Shown here: piece after piece, positions 16,512 through 24,200 of the stretch
Position numbering within the stretch: position 1 is the stretch's first letter
Layout: every line of letters begins with the position of its first letter
Assembly (NCBI GenBank): GCA_013215825.1
Contig: JABSQN010000001.1
Coordinates: 526,679-590,678, forward strand
Direction: 5' to 3'
Length of the DNA: 64,000 nt
Origin: Piscirickettsiaceae bacterium
Lineage (GTDB): Bacteria; Pseudomonadota; Gammaproteobacteria; Nitrosococcales; Methylophagaceae
Program-made: the position numbers and the translations under genes
Notes under the pieces: model-generated
Databases searched by the model: none
Told to the model about the DNA's origin: nothing
The model's input: the letters and a program-made list of their open reading frames with translations, nothing else

Positions 16512-18896
16512 ATGAGCTTACTATTCCGTATCTTGTTTGTACTTTCGTTCCCGATTATTTCTAGTGCCGTAATGGCGGCTAAACCATCGTCTACAGTTTC
16601 TCTTGACTGTTCTTCCCTCAATGGAAAAGCCGTTATTAATGAAATAAAAACGAAGAATAATGGTGTTGATGGTTTTATTGAGATTTATTTATTAGATTCA
16701 GTCGATATTAATAACTGGGGGATATATATTCAAGATAATTTGATATTCAGTTTAGGTTCTGGGCAATGCACAATCAATGAAACAACGGTATTAGATAATC
16801 AAAGCACAGGAGCGACAAATACATCCTGGCTAGCCGGGACTTTTATTGTGTGTAATACGTCCTTAAGTCCTGCGGATGATGAAGTGTTACTAGTCGATAA
16901 TTTAAATCTATTATCGGGTGGTGATACTAGTGTTATTGATTATTTGGGCTATGGTAATGGCAATAATTTCAAACCTAAATGGGATGTTAATTCCTCGTGT
17001 GGAACAGTAATTACAGATCATCAGGCAAGTAACTCCGATATCGCACGTATTCCAGATGGAACAGGAACATTAGCCGACAATGGAGATGATACAACCAAAG
17101 GATACTCTAACAATGGTGTCTCGCCTCCTGCTGCTGTTGCCGCAAGCTTTAATTGTGTTGCATCAGGAAGTGATTCTGTTTCAGGAACGCTCTACACGAA
17201 ACTTGCCGATTTGGCCTTTGGCTTTGATGTTGTTGCCCTGAAAGAAGCCGTTGTACCATCAGATCCTAATGTACTCATTACGGATTTTTCTGGTACGGTA
17301 AATGTTGAATTGATTGATGCTTCAACAGGCGATGGATCATGTGCTTCTTATTCACCACTTACCGGTATAAATCAATCACTGACATTTTTAGCAACAGATT
17401 TGGGTAGAAAGTCTACGGCATCAATAAGTTCATCTAAAGCATATAAAAACCTAAAATGTAGAGTGAGTTATGATGATGGTGATCCTGCTACTACCGAAAT
17501 AGTAGAGTGTTCTACAGATTCTTTTGCTATTAGGCCAAGTGATTTTACAATTACGGCGCAAAAAAGTGATGACAGTACGTTAAATAATGTGGATCATTTA
17601 GATGACCCTAACGAAGTTTCTGGCGCTGAATTTAAAATAATCGCTACAACGAATATTGTCAATTATGATGGGATGCCTATTATCGATGTGACAAAAATAA
17701 CGGAACACACTGGTGCTGTTAGGGCAGGTATTATTGTCGGTGATTTTACAGCCGCAGAATCAACGACAGGAAATTCAACGGGTATATTTACTTATAGTGA
17801 GGTAGGTAATTTTACGGTTGATAGCGGTGCCGTTGTTGATAGCCTCTATACCTTGATTGATCAATTTACAGATTGTATAGAAAATAGCGCATCAAATACT
17901 GCGGATGTTAATGGAAAATTTGGTTGTAATATTAGTAATAGTGATGTCAGTCATAGCATAGGCCGATTTATACCCGACTATTTTGAAGTGACAGCGAGTA
18001 CGGATGGTACTTTTTCTAATGCATGTGCAGTGGGAGGATTTAGTTATGTGGGGCAAAACTTTACTTATAATACCGCGCCATCATTAACAGTAACGGCATA
18101 CACGCTTGGTGGTGGCGTTACCCAGAATTATACGGGCGATTATAATAACTTAGTAGTGAATGATTTTGTTATTGCCAATCCAACAACAGACAAAATTCAG
18201 CTAGGCGTTGATGGTTCAACCAAGATTAACCTTACATGGGATCCAGATGCTATTCCGATCTTGCTTGATAATGGCAATGGTACGCTACAGTTTACCTTCG
18301 GTGCCGATGAATATACCTACGCTCATGAAACCAATAGCGTCATTGCACCTTTTATTCCTGAGCTTGAATTGAATTTTACCGATATTACTGATAGTGATGG
18401 CGTAGCAACAAAACAAGGTAGCCCATTAGTGCCATTGAGTACTATTTCTCCTTATGTTTTAACACCTACGGGATCGGAATTGCGGTTTGGCCGGTTGGTG
18501 ATAGATAATGCCTATGGTTCGGAGTTGATAGCGTTAGCTGTGCCGGTCTACACGGAATACTTTGATGGCGTTAGTTTTGTAGCAAATAGTGATGATAGCT
18601 GTACGCAGCTAAGCCTTACTCATTTCGCATATACGGGTACATTATCTGTACCAACAGATTCAACCGCGACTATAGCTAATGTTCCTTTTGTGGGCGGCGA
18701 GGCAGGAGTATCTTTTAGCGCGTCTAATCAAACAGGTTATATTGATATTAGCGTTCCCGGTTTGACCAGTAATTTTTCTTGGTTAAACTTTGATTGGGAC
18801 AATGATGGAAACTATGACGACGGCCCTGAAGGTCGTGCTACCTTTGGTATTTATAAGGGCCATCAAATACAAATATTTTTCAGGGAAGTTTATTGA
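16512..18896 (+). CDS. mshQ: MshQ-like large secreted protein with lamin-tail-like N-domain
   Basis: A 794-residue protein with a signal peptide ending near AVMAA (about residue 22). Residues 30-200 resemble a lamin-tail domain (VINEIKTKNNGVDGFIEIYL, then NNWGIYI and a D-rich VLLVDNL region). The remainder is beta-rich. The C-terminus (WLNFDWDNDGNYDDGPEG, then ATFGIYKGHQIQIFFREVY) is the expected end of the DUF6701/MshQ domain, so the protein is complete. It closes the mshACDOPQ operon and is probably pilus-tip or surface exposed. Its biochemical role is unknown. Confidence 0.82.
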   Translation: MSLLFRILFVLSFPIISSAVMAAKPSSTVSLDCSSLNGKAVINEIKTKNNGVDGFIEIYLLDSVDINNWGIYIQDNLIFSLGSGQCTINETTVLDNQSTGATNTSWLAGTFIVCNTSLSPADDEVLLVDNLNLLSGGDTSVIDYLGYGNGNNFKPKWDVNSSCGTVITDHQASNSDIARIPDGTGTLADNGDDTTKGYSNNGVSPPAAVAASFNCVASGSDSVSGTLYTKLADLAFGFDVVALKEAVVPSDPNVLITDFSGTVNVELIDASTGDGSCASYSPLTGINQSLTFLATDLGRKSTASISSSKAYKNLKCRVSYDDGDPATTEIVECSTDSFAIRPSDFTITAQKSDDSTLNNVDHLDDPNEVSGAEFKIIATTNIVNYDGMPIIDVTKITEHTGAVRAGIIVGDFTAAESTTGNSTGIFTYSEVGNFTVDSGAVVDSLYTLIDQFTDCIENSASNTADVNGKFGCNISNSDVSHSIGRFIPDYFEVTASTDGTFSNACAVGGFSYVGQNFTYNTAPSLTVTAYTLGGGVTQNYTGDYNNLVVNDFVIANPTTDKIQLGVDGSTKINLTWDPDAIPILLDNGNGTLQFTFGADEYTYAHETNSVIAPFIPELELNFTDITDSDGVATKQGSPLVPLSTISPYVLTPTGSELRFGRLVIDNAYGSELIALAVPVYTEYFDGVSFVANSDDSCTQLSLTHFAYTGTLSVPTDSTATIANVPFVGGEAGVSFSASNQTGYIDISVPGLTSNFSWLNFDWDNDGNYDDGPEGRATFGIYKGHQIQIFFREVY

Positions 18897-18901
18897 TGAT
18901 T

Positions 18902-18982
18902 CGTCATCCTTACGAAAGCGGGGGAACCATAGGCAGTGAAGAGTATCACTATCGTTGGATTCCCGCTTTCGCGGGAATGACG
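18902..18982. repeat. MITE/REP-like inverted repeat, copy 1
   Basis: CGTCATCC...CGAAAGCGGGGGAA on the left faces CTATCGTTGGATTCCCGC...GCGGGAATGACG on the right, an imperfect palindrome of 81 bases. The same core recurs at 22027, 23635 and 37328. A sequence like the outer right arm of the 37.3 kb copy may extend to about 19022. It lies between mshQ and pcm and could act as a transcription barrier or mRNA-stabilising element. Confidence 0.85.
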
Positions 18983-19034
18983 TTCTGTTAAGAGATGATG
19001 GGGTGAAAAACTGCACTTTGAATGATAACAGGTA

Positions 19035-19040
19035 TATAAT
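19035..19040 (+). promoter_or_regulatory. Possible -10 box for the pcm-tolC operon
   Basis: A perfect TATAAT preceded by an extended GGTA context lies 49 bases before the pcm start. No good -35 box sits at the correct distance, so this is only a candidate. It falls just beyond repeat copy 1. Confidence 0.3.
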
Positions 19041-19089
19041 TAACTGCTTATTCTGCTTGACTTACTATTTCTAAACAAAAGGATCCATC

Positions 19090-19740
19090 ATGCTAGAAAA
19101 TGCCCATTTCAATATGTTGGAGCAACAAGTTAGACCGAGTGAAGTACTCGACGCTCGTGTTTTAATGGCGTTAAAAGAGGTGTCTCGCGCGCAGTTTGTT
19201 GACGATGAATTGCAGGGGTTGGCCTATGCTGATACAAATTTACCGATAGGATTTGAACAGGTCATTTTGTCGCCAGTAGTACTTGGTCGTTTCTTGCAAG
19301 CGATTAATGTGCAAGCTGATGAAAACGTACTGGAAATTGGTACGGGGACGGGGTATTTCACTGCATTATTGGCGCAATTGGCAACGCATGTAACCAGTGT
19401 TGAAATTATGCCTGAACTATCAGCTCTTGCAACAGAGAATTTGGCTAAGGCGAATATTAATAATGTGACCTTGCTGGTGGGTGATGCATCAAAAGGTTGG
19501 ACATTAGCTGACCGGATTGACGTTATTATTTGTACCGCAGCATTTGTTACTGTGCCGGATGATTATTTACAAAGTTTGACGGTAGGTGGTCGAATGCTAG
19601 CTGTTGTTGGTGATGCCGATATGATGGATGTGCAAATTATCCACCGAGTGACAGAATGGGAATGGCAAACAGAAAGTGTATTTGAAACGGTTATTCCAGC
19701 AATGATTAATGCTGAACCACATGTACAATTTGAATTTTAA
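19090..19740 (+). CDS. pcm: Protein-L-isoaspartate O-methyltransferase family protein
   Basis: The 216-residue protein has the PCMT fold. Its N-terminal region runs MLEQQVRPSEVLDARVLMAL, followed by SAM-binding motif I VLEIGTGTGYFTALLA and the VGDASKGW post-motif. This shorter, divergent subgroup is often encoded next to tolC-like genes in gammaproteobacteria. The family methylates isoaspartyl residues to start their repair, but this subgroup is not well studied. AAGGA at 19079-19083 gives a good ribosome site. It is followed after 15 bases by a rhodanese gene. Confidence 0.85.
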   Translation: MLENAHFNMLEQQVRPSEVLDARVLMALKEVSRAQFVDDELQGLAYADTNLPIGFEQVILSPVVLGRFLQAINVQADENVLEIGTGTGYFTALLAQLATHVTSVEIMPELSALATENLAKANINNVTLLVGDASKGWTLADRIDVIICTAAFVTVPDDYLQSLTVGGRMLAVVGDADMMDVQIIHRVTEWEWQTESVFETVIPAMINAEPHVQFEF

Positions 19741-19755
19741 GAGAGATATTTATAA

Positions 19756-20079
19756 ATGAGACAGATGACTGCGATAGAGCTACGAGATTTTTTGGCAACA
19801 GGTGTTTCGACAGTGAAAATCGATGTAAGAGAAAGTGTAGAACTAAAATATGGTGTGCTAGAAGATTCAATCCATATTCCGATGCAAAGTGTGCCAAATA
19901 AACTGAATGAACTAGAACAATATAAAGATGATACGATTGTGTTGATTTGTCGTGCAGGACAACGCAGTAATCAAATCGGCATATTCCTTGAACAAATGGG
20001 TTTTACGGATGTTATCAATTTGGATGGTGGTATGAATGCGTGGGCAAAGGATGTGGATACGAGTATGACGGTTTATTGA
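19756..20079 (+). CDS. Rhodanese-like single-domain sulfurtransferase
   Basis: A 107-residue single rhodanese domain with the active-site loop ICRAGQRSNQI (catalytic Cys) and the conserved KIDVRESVEL, IHIPM and NLDGGMNAWAKD blocks. It has no signal peptide and should be cytoplasmic. Such small proteins move sulfane sulfur. The sulfur acceptor here is not indicated. It lies 15 bases after pcm and 12 before tolC, so the three are probably co-transcribed. Confidence 0.92.
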   Translation: MRQMTAIELRDFLATGVSTVKIDVRESVELKYGVLEDSIHIPMQSVPNKLNELEQYKDDTIVLICRAGQRSNQIGIFLEQMGFTDVINLDGGMNAWAKDVDTSMTVY

Positions 20080-20091
20080 GGTTTAAAAAAA

Positions 20092-21405
20092 ATGATACGA
20101 GTAGGTTTATGGCTTATTGTTAGCCTGTTTGCAACGACGAGCATGGCTGAAGATTTAATGCAGGTGTTTGCGTTGTCATTAAAGAGTGATCCGCAATTAT
20201 TAGCGGAAGCATCATCCCGTCAAGCAATCGGTGAGCTTGATGCTCAAGCACGAGCACGGTTTTTACCTCAAGTTGAATTTAGTGCGAATAATGGCCGTGA
20301 TTGGGAAGATATTTCATCTCAGTCCTTTGTTTCTGGTGATCGAGATTACAATAGTCATGGTTATAATTTAAATATTACTCAGCCACTATATCATCGACAA
20401 AATTTCGTTCAGCAGACGCAAGCCGATATTGCCATTGAAAGTGCCAAAGCGCGTTATTTAATTGCAGAACAAGCACTGATTGTTCGTGTGGCAGAGCGCT
20501 ATTTTGACTTTTTAGGTCGGCAAGATGATTTGAACTTCACTATCGCTGAGAGAGAGGCAATCAGTAAACAGTTAGAGCAAACTCAGCAACGCTTTGATGT
20601 CGGATTGGCAACGATTACGGATGTTGCAGAATCACAAGCCGGCTATGATTTAGCTAATGCTTCCGTGATTTCGGCTGAAAATGAATTAGCAAATAGTAAA
20701 GAACGGTTGCGTGAAACATCAGGCAGTTATCACAATAGTGTGTCAGCATTAAATGCCAATGCTGCTTTGGTTCGTCCAGAGCCTGAAGATATTGATCAAT
20801 GGAGTGCACTTGCTTTAGAACAAAATCCAAATTTAATTGTTGCTAAAATGGCAGTTGATAATGCACAACAAGGCATTCAATTACAAAAAAGTGGCCATTA
20901 TCCTAGCTTAGATATTGTTGGCCAAAAAAGTTACAATTCACAAAGTGACAGTAGCTTTGGTGGCAGTAATAAAACGCATCAAGAAAGTATTCGATTGCAG
21001 TTTAACTTGCCGATTTATGCCGGTGGTGCGGTGCAATCAAGAACGCGTGAATCAGGCTATAGACTTGATCAAGCCATGCATAATGAAGAGCAACAACGCC
21101 GTCTCGTAATGCGACAAAGTCGAGAAGCTTATAATAGCGTTATATCAGGCATTAGCCGGGTAAAAGCACTTCAGCAAGCTGTCATTTCCAGTGAAAAAGC
21201 ATTGGAATCTACCGAGGCGGGTTATGATGTAGGAACGCGGACAACGGTGGATGTGTTGAATGTACGTCGTGATTTATTTCGTGCTCGTCGTGATTATGCT
21301 AATTCGCGTTATGACTATATTTTAGCCGGTTTACGTTTGAAGCAAGCGGTAGGCTCGGTAAACATCGATGATTTACAGAAAATTAATCAATGGTTAGGTG
21401 GCTAA
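20092..21405 (+). CDS. tolC: TolC-family outer membrane efflux protein
   Basis: The 437-residue protein has a signal peptide (LWLIVSLFATTSMAEDLMQVF) and two OEP repeats. Family signatures include LARARFLPQVE-like AQARARFLPQVEFSA, VAERYFDFLGRQDDL and QQRFDVGLATITDVAESQA, mirrored later by TEAGYDVGTRTTVDVLNVRR. It is the trimeric outer-membrane duct used by type I secretion and RND/MFS efflux systems. No inner-membrane partner is encoded beside it, which is usual for a general TolC. Confidence 0.93.
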   Translation: MIRVGLWLIVSLFATTSMAEDLMQVFALSLKSDPQLLAEASSRQAIGELDAQARARFLPQVEFSANNGRDWEDISSQSFVSGDRDYNSHGYNLNITQPLYHRQNFVQQTQADIAIESAKARYLIAEQALIVRVAERYFDFLGRQDDLNFTIAEREAISKQLEQTQQRFDVGLATITDVAESQAGYDLANASVISAENELANSKERLRETSGSYHNSVSALNANAALVRPEPEDIDQWSALALEQNPNLIVAKMAVDNAQQGIQLQKSGHYPSLDIVGQKSYNSQSDSSFGGSNKTHQESIRLQFNLPIYAGGAVQSRTRESGYRLDQAMHNEEQQRRLVMRQSREAYNSVISGISRVKALQQAVISSEKALESTEAGYDVGTRTTVDVLNVRRDLFRARRDYANSRYDYILAGLRLKQAVGSVNIDDLQKINQWLGG

Positions 21406-21409
21406 TTTA

Positions 21410-21973
21410 ATGGAAAGAAGAGCGTCATTACTTGTTAATGAAAAAGACAGTGTTTTTGTTGTTATCGATGTTCAGGAAAAATTGCTAAGCGCTATGCCGA
21501 GTAATGTGCAAGGGCGTATTGTTGAACAGATTAATAAACTGCTCAAGGCATCGAACAGCCTATCTATCCCTGTTGTTATTACCGAGCAATATCCAGCAGG
21601 TCTAGGTCATTCATCATCGGATCTGTTCATCTTAGATGATACGGTGATTATTGAAAAAACCAGTTTTTCTTGTGTGCAGGAAGATGATTTTTGTAAACAA
21701 TTAGAACGTTTTGAACGAAAACAAATCATTCTGACAGGAATGGAAAGTCATATTTGTATTTTACAAACAGCATTTGATCTGCAAACGCAGGGATATCAAG
21801 TGTATGTTGTTGAAGATGCAATTAGCTCACGATCAAAAGCAAATCAATATAATGCTCTGCAACGTCTGCGTAATGCAGGCATTGTTGTTACCAATGTTGA
21901 CTCCGTTATTTTTGAATGGTTGGGCGATGCCAAACATCCAGAGTTTAAAACATTAGCAAAGTTGATTGTTTAA
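21410..21973 (+). CDS. Isochorismatase-like cysteine hydrolase
   Basis: A 187-residue protein from ATG 21410, which follows GGTGG; a GTG at 21398 in the same frame is less likely because it lies inside tolC. The catalytic triad of the family is visible: Asp20 in VIDVQEKLL, Lys83 in EKTSFSC and Cys116 in TGMESHICILQTA. The domain is related to YcaC-like and nicotinamidase-like hydrolases, and the substrate cannot be read from the sequence. It follows tolC by four bases and probably ends the operon. Confidence 0.87.
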   Translation: MERRASLLVNEKDSVFVVIDVQEKLLSAMPSNVQGRIVEQINKLLKASNSLSIPVVITEQYPAGLGHSSSDLFILDDTVIIEKTSFSCVQEDDFCKQLERFERKQIILTGMESHICILQTAFDLQTQGYQVYVVEDAISSRSKANQYNALQRLRNAGIVVTNVDSVIFEWLGDAKHPEFKTLAKLIV

Positions 21974-22026
21974 TCGCAAACTGTTTTTTTCAGTAGTGGA
22001 CTATCCTTGGGCTGCGAAAATATTAA

Positions 22027-22060
22027 CTATCGTTGGATTCCCGCGTTCACGAGAATGACG
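22027..22060. repeat. MITE/REP-like repeat, copy 2 (right half only)
   Basis: CTATCGTTGGATTCCCGC...GAGAATGACG matches the right half of copy 1 (18949-18982), with a few changes that weaken its own small palindrome. No left half is seen in the preceding 50 bases. It lies between two convergent genes. Confidence 0.75.
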
Positions 22061-22085
22061 AAGTTGAATGATTGCGAGTGTGGCG

Positions 22086-23597
22086 CTAAGAATGCATTCG
22101 TTGTCGTTTATTGGCGACACCTTGTTTGGTGCTTTTTTTGACCAAGGTTTCTTGTTCATAAGCAGGAAGACCTTTAAGCTTAGTTCGAGCATAATCTTTT
22201 GCCAATACGTGTTTTACATCATTACTTACCAGTAAAAAATCTTCCGTTAAAATATCAAATATTAGTTCAAATAATCGTTTTAAGGCAATCTTCCAAGTAC
22301 TATCAGCTCGCTGAAATAAGGCATCAGATAAGGTCATAAATCGTTCAAAAGGTTGGTCATCTAAGATTAAAGGTAAGGTGTTAACGAACCGACCTGAATT
22401 ACCAATCATATCCCAATAACGAGCAAAGCGATTAACACGCTGCATTTCCATAAAGTTAATATCTTTGGTTGTCAAAATATTATAAGGTGCTTTGGGATTA
22501 TATTTCAGTTGATAAGTTTCATTATGTCGATTAAGTGGTGCACCCCGTAAGCGTTTGAGAATACCCATTTGGATTTCATGTGGCTTGAGTGCGATCAGCT
22601 GATCAAAGCTATGGCCGAAGTTTTCTAAGCTATCACTCGGCAGGCCAAAGATCAGATCAGTATGTAAATGTGCCCCAGTATTCTGGCGTAACCAAACAAT
22701 ATTCGCCTTGGTTTTTTCGTTATTTTGTTTACGACTGATTAAAGCTTGAATATCAGAATCAAAGGTTTGCACGCCAATTTCAAATTGTAGACTATTGGCG
22801 GGGAAGCGTTGTAATACATCTTTCAAACGCTCGGGTAAATTATCAGGCACTACTTCAAAATGTAAATATAAATCATCGGTCATACGCTGTAAAAAGAATT
22901 CTAAAATAGCGACACTGGTACTGATTTTAAGATTAAATGTCCGGTCAATAAATTTAAAGTTTCGTACGCCACGACGCAACAACTTATCCATTTCTTCAAA
23001 GAAGGGCTCAAGAGAAAATGCGGTGACGGTTTTATCCAGTGATGAAAGACAAAACTCACACTTAAATGGACAGCCACGAGAAGCCTCAACATAGATCAGT
23101 CGGTTCTTAATATCCTCATCATTATATAAATAATAGGGTAAAACCAACTGCTCTAAAGCTAGTATTTCGCCTTTGATAAACTTGTCAGCAGGCTTGTCAC
23201 CATTAAGAAGTTGCTGACAAAGTGTGTGAAAGCTCACCTCACCCGCACCAGAAATAACATAATCAGCGAGTTCAGTAACGGCTGGACTATCAGGATGATG
23301 ACTGACTTCTGGGCCACCTAAAACAATCAAAGTATCAGGGGAGATCTGTTTGAGCACGGCAACAACGCTAGATATTTCATCCACATTCCAAATATAAACA
23401 CTAAAGCCGATGATTTTAGGCTGATATTTAAGGAGCTGTTCAGCAATATTAAGGCTTGATTCCTGAATGGTAAACTCAAGCAATTTGGTGTGTGATTGCA
23501 AGTCACCCATATTCGCCAGTAAATAGCGTAAACCAAATGCGGTGTGCATATAGCGGGCATTAAGGGTGCTGAGAATGATGGAAGTGCTGTTTGACAT
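22086..23597 (-). CDS. B12-binding radical SAM protein with DUF4080 domain
   Basis: A 503-residue protein from ATG 23597; TTG 23612 is an alternative inside a repeat. A Rossmann-like B12-binding domain (residues 1-135, with LGGPEVSHHPDSPAV and ISGAGEVSFHTL) precedes the radical SAM core with C176-PFK-C180-EF-C183. The C-terminal region is the DUF4080 type. Family members lack the DxHxxG cobalamin loop in most cases, and I do not see it here. The substrate is unknown. Transcription probably starts in or beyond the MITE that ends seven bases before the start codon. Confidence 0.9.
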   Translation of the reverse strand: MSNSTSIILSTLNARYMHTAFGLRYLLANMGDLQSHTKLLEFTIQESSLNIAEQLLKYQPKIIGFSVYIWNVDEISSVVAVLKQISPDTLIVLGGPEVSHHPDSPAVTELADYVISGAGEVSFHTLCQQLLNGDKPADKFIKGEILALEQLVLPYYLYNDEDIKNRLIYVEASRGCPFKCEFCLSSLDKTVTAFSLEPFFEEMDKLLRRGVRNFKFIDRTFNLKISTSVAILEFFLQRMTDDLYLHFEVVPDNLPERLKDVLQRFPANSLQFEIGVQTFDSDIQALISRKQNNEKTKANIVWLRQNTGAHLHTDLIFGLPSDSLENFGHSFDQLIALKPHEIQMGILKRLRGAPLNRHNETYQLKYNPKAPYNILTTKDINFMEMQRVNRFARYWDMIGNSGRFVNTLPLILDDQPFERFMTLSDALFQRADSTWKIALKRLFELIFDILTEDFLLVSNDVKHVLAKDYARTKLKGLPAYEQETLVKKSTKQGVANKRQRMHS

Positions 23598-23603
23598 TGA
23601 TTG

Positions 23604-23750
23604 TATACTCAAGTTGCAGATTTCTAAAAAAGGCTGTCATCTCCGTGGAAACAGGGATCCAACGATAGTGGCAAAACCCACTGACCGTAGATTATCGTTT
23701 TCACGGGCATGACAAAGTGAAAAGCCGCAACGTGCAAGACCGTGGATATA
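23604..23750. repeat. MITE-like element, copy 3, with outer arms
   Basis: The core is TGTCATCTCCGTGGAAACAG...CACGGGCATGACA (23635-23714). It is flanked on the left by TATACTCAAGTTGCAG, the same arm as in copy 4, and on the right by an arm ending GTGGATATA. The TATAC ends and shared arm suggest one mobile unit of about 147 bases. No transposase is encoded. Confidence 0.72.
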
Positions 23751-23847
23751 ATAACCGACTCCGCTATTCTTTTTCAGTAATTATACCGTTTAATATTCAT
23801 GCTAAATTCAAGATTACTTGATATTCAGTGTTAAGGAATGTGGTGAT

Positions 23848-24036
23848 ATGACGTGTAATTATTCGACAATTGAAAATGGTTTTCTAAATTTGATACGTAA
23901 CGCTTGTTTTATTATTGCTATTGCTGTCTTTACATTGATGATTATGCAGTTAATCATGGTGGCACACCTGATATTAACGAAACTTCAAGAACCAGAAATA
24001 TCACTAAGAATGGATGTTAAAATCATCAGTATTTGA
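23848..24036 (+). CDS. Small hypothetical membrane protein
   Basis: A 62-codon frame starts at ATG 23848 after AAGGA at 23832-23836. It codes for one strongly hydrophobic segment (ACFIIAIAVFTLMIMQLIMVAHLIL) after a short polar N-tail. I do not recognise a family. A TTG at 23818 could extend it by 10 residues. It sits alone between a MITE and sbcB, with no obvious operon partner. The ribosome-site spacing of 11 is long, so it may not be translated. Confidence 0.35.
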   Translation: MTCNYSTIENGFLNLIRNACFIIAIAVFTLMIMQLIMVAHLILTKLQEPEISLRMDVKIISI

Positions 24037-24069
24037 AGATGTTTTTATTGAAAATTCGACTGTAATACC

Positions 24070-24100
24070 GCATATCAATACCAAGATGATATTGATATGC
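24070..24100. repeat. Perfect 11-bp inverted repeat (hairpin) in an intergenic gap
   Basis: GCATATCAATA (24070-24080) and TATTGATATGC (24090-24100) are exact reverse complements around nine bases. A second stem, CCAAG (24081-24085) with CTTGG (24100-24104), would overlap it and exclude it. There is no T run after the hairpin, so it is not a standard terminator. It could be an operator or a structured leader. Confidence 0.6.
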
Positions 24101-24122
24101 TTGGGTGCAATTATGGAAAAAT

Positions 24123-24200
24123 ATGAGCTTGATTGGTGCGTTATTATTGATATTATTACTGTTTATAATTGAAGATAAGATACGCGTCAAATTAAATTAG
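24123..24200 (+). CDS. Possible 25-residue single-helix membrane peptide
   Basis: ATG 24123 to TAG 24200 encodes MSLIGALLLILLLFIIEDKI plus a short basic tail. It has the build of known bacterial small membrane proteins: one helix, then charged residues. There is only a weak GGA before the start. It overlaps the 3' end of sbcB on the other strand by four bases. Composition alone cannot show that it is translated. Confidence 0.22.
   Translation: MSLIGALLLILLLFIIEDKIRVKLN

Noticed and set aside
16512-18896. MshQ as a truncated gene, because of its place next to a repeat
   Set aside because: The C-terminal ATFGIY...REVY segment is the normal end of the DUF6701 domain, so the gene is complete.
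18783-19016. A 77-codon minus-strand frame reading FPRKRESN and LWFPRFRKDDE
   Set aside because: This is the translation of the palindromic repeat (GGGAATGACG type), a common false gene call; nothing else supports it.
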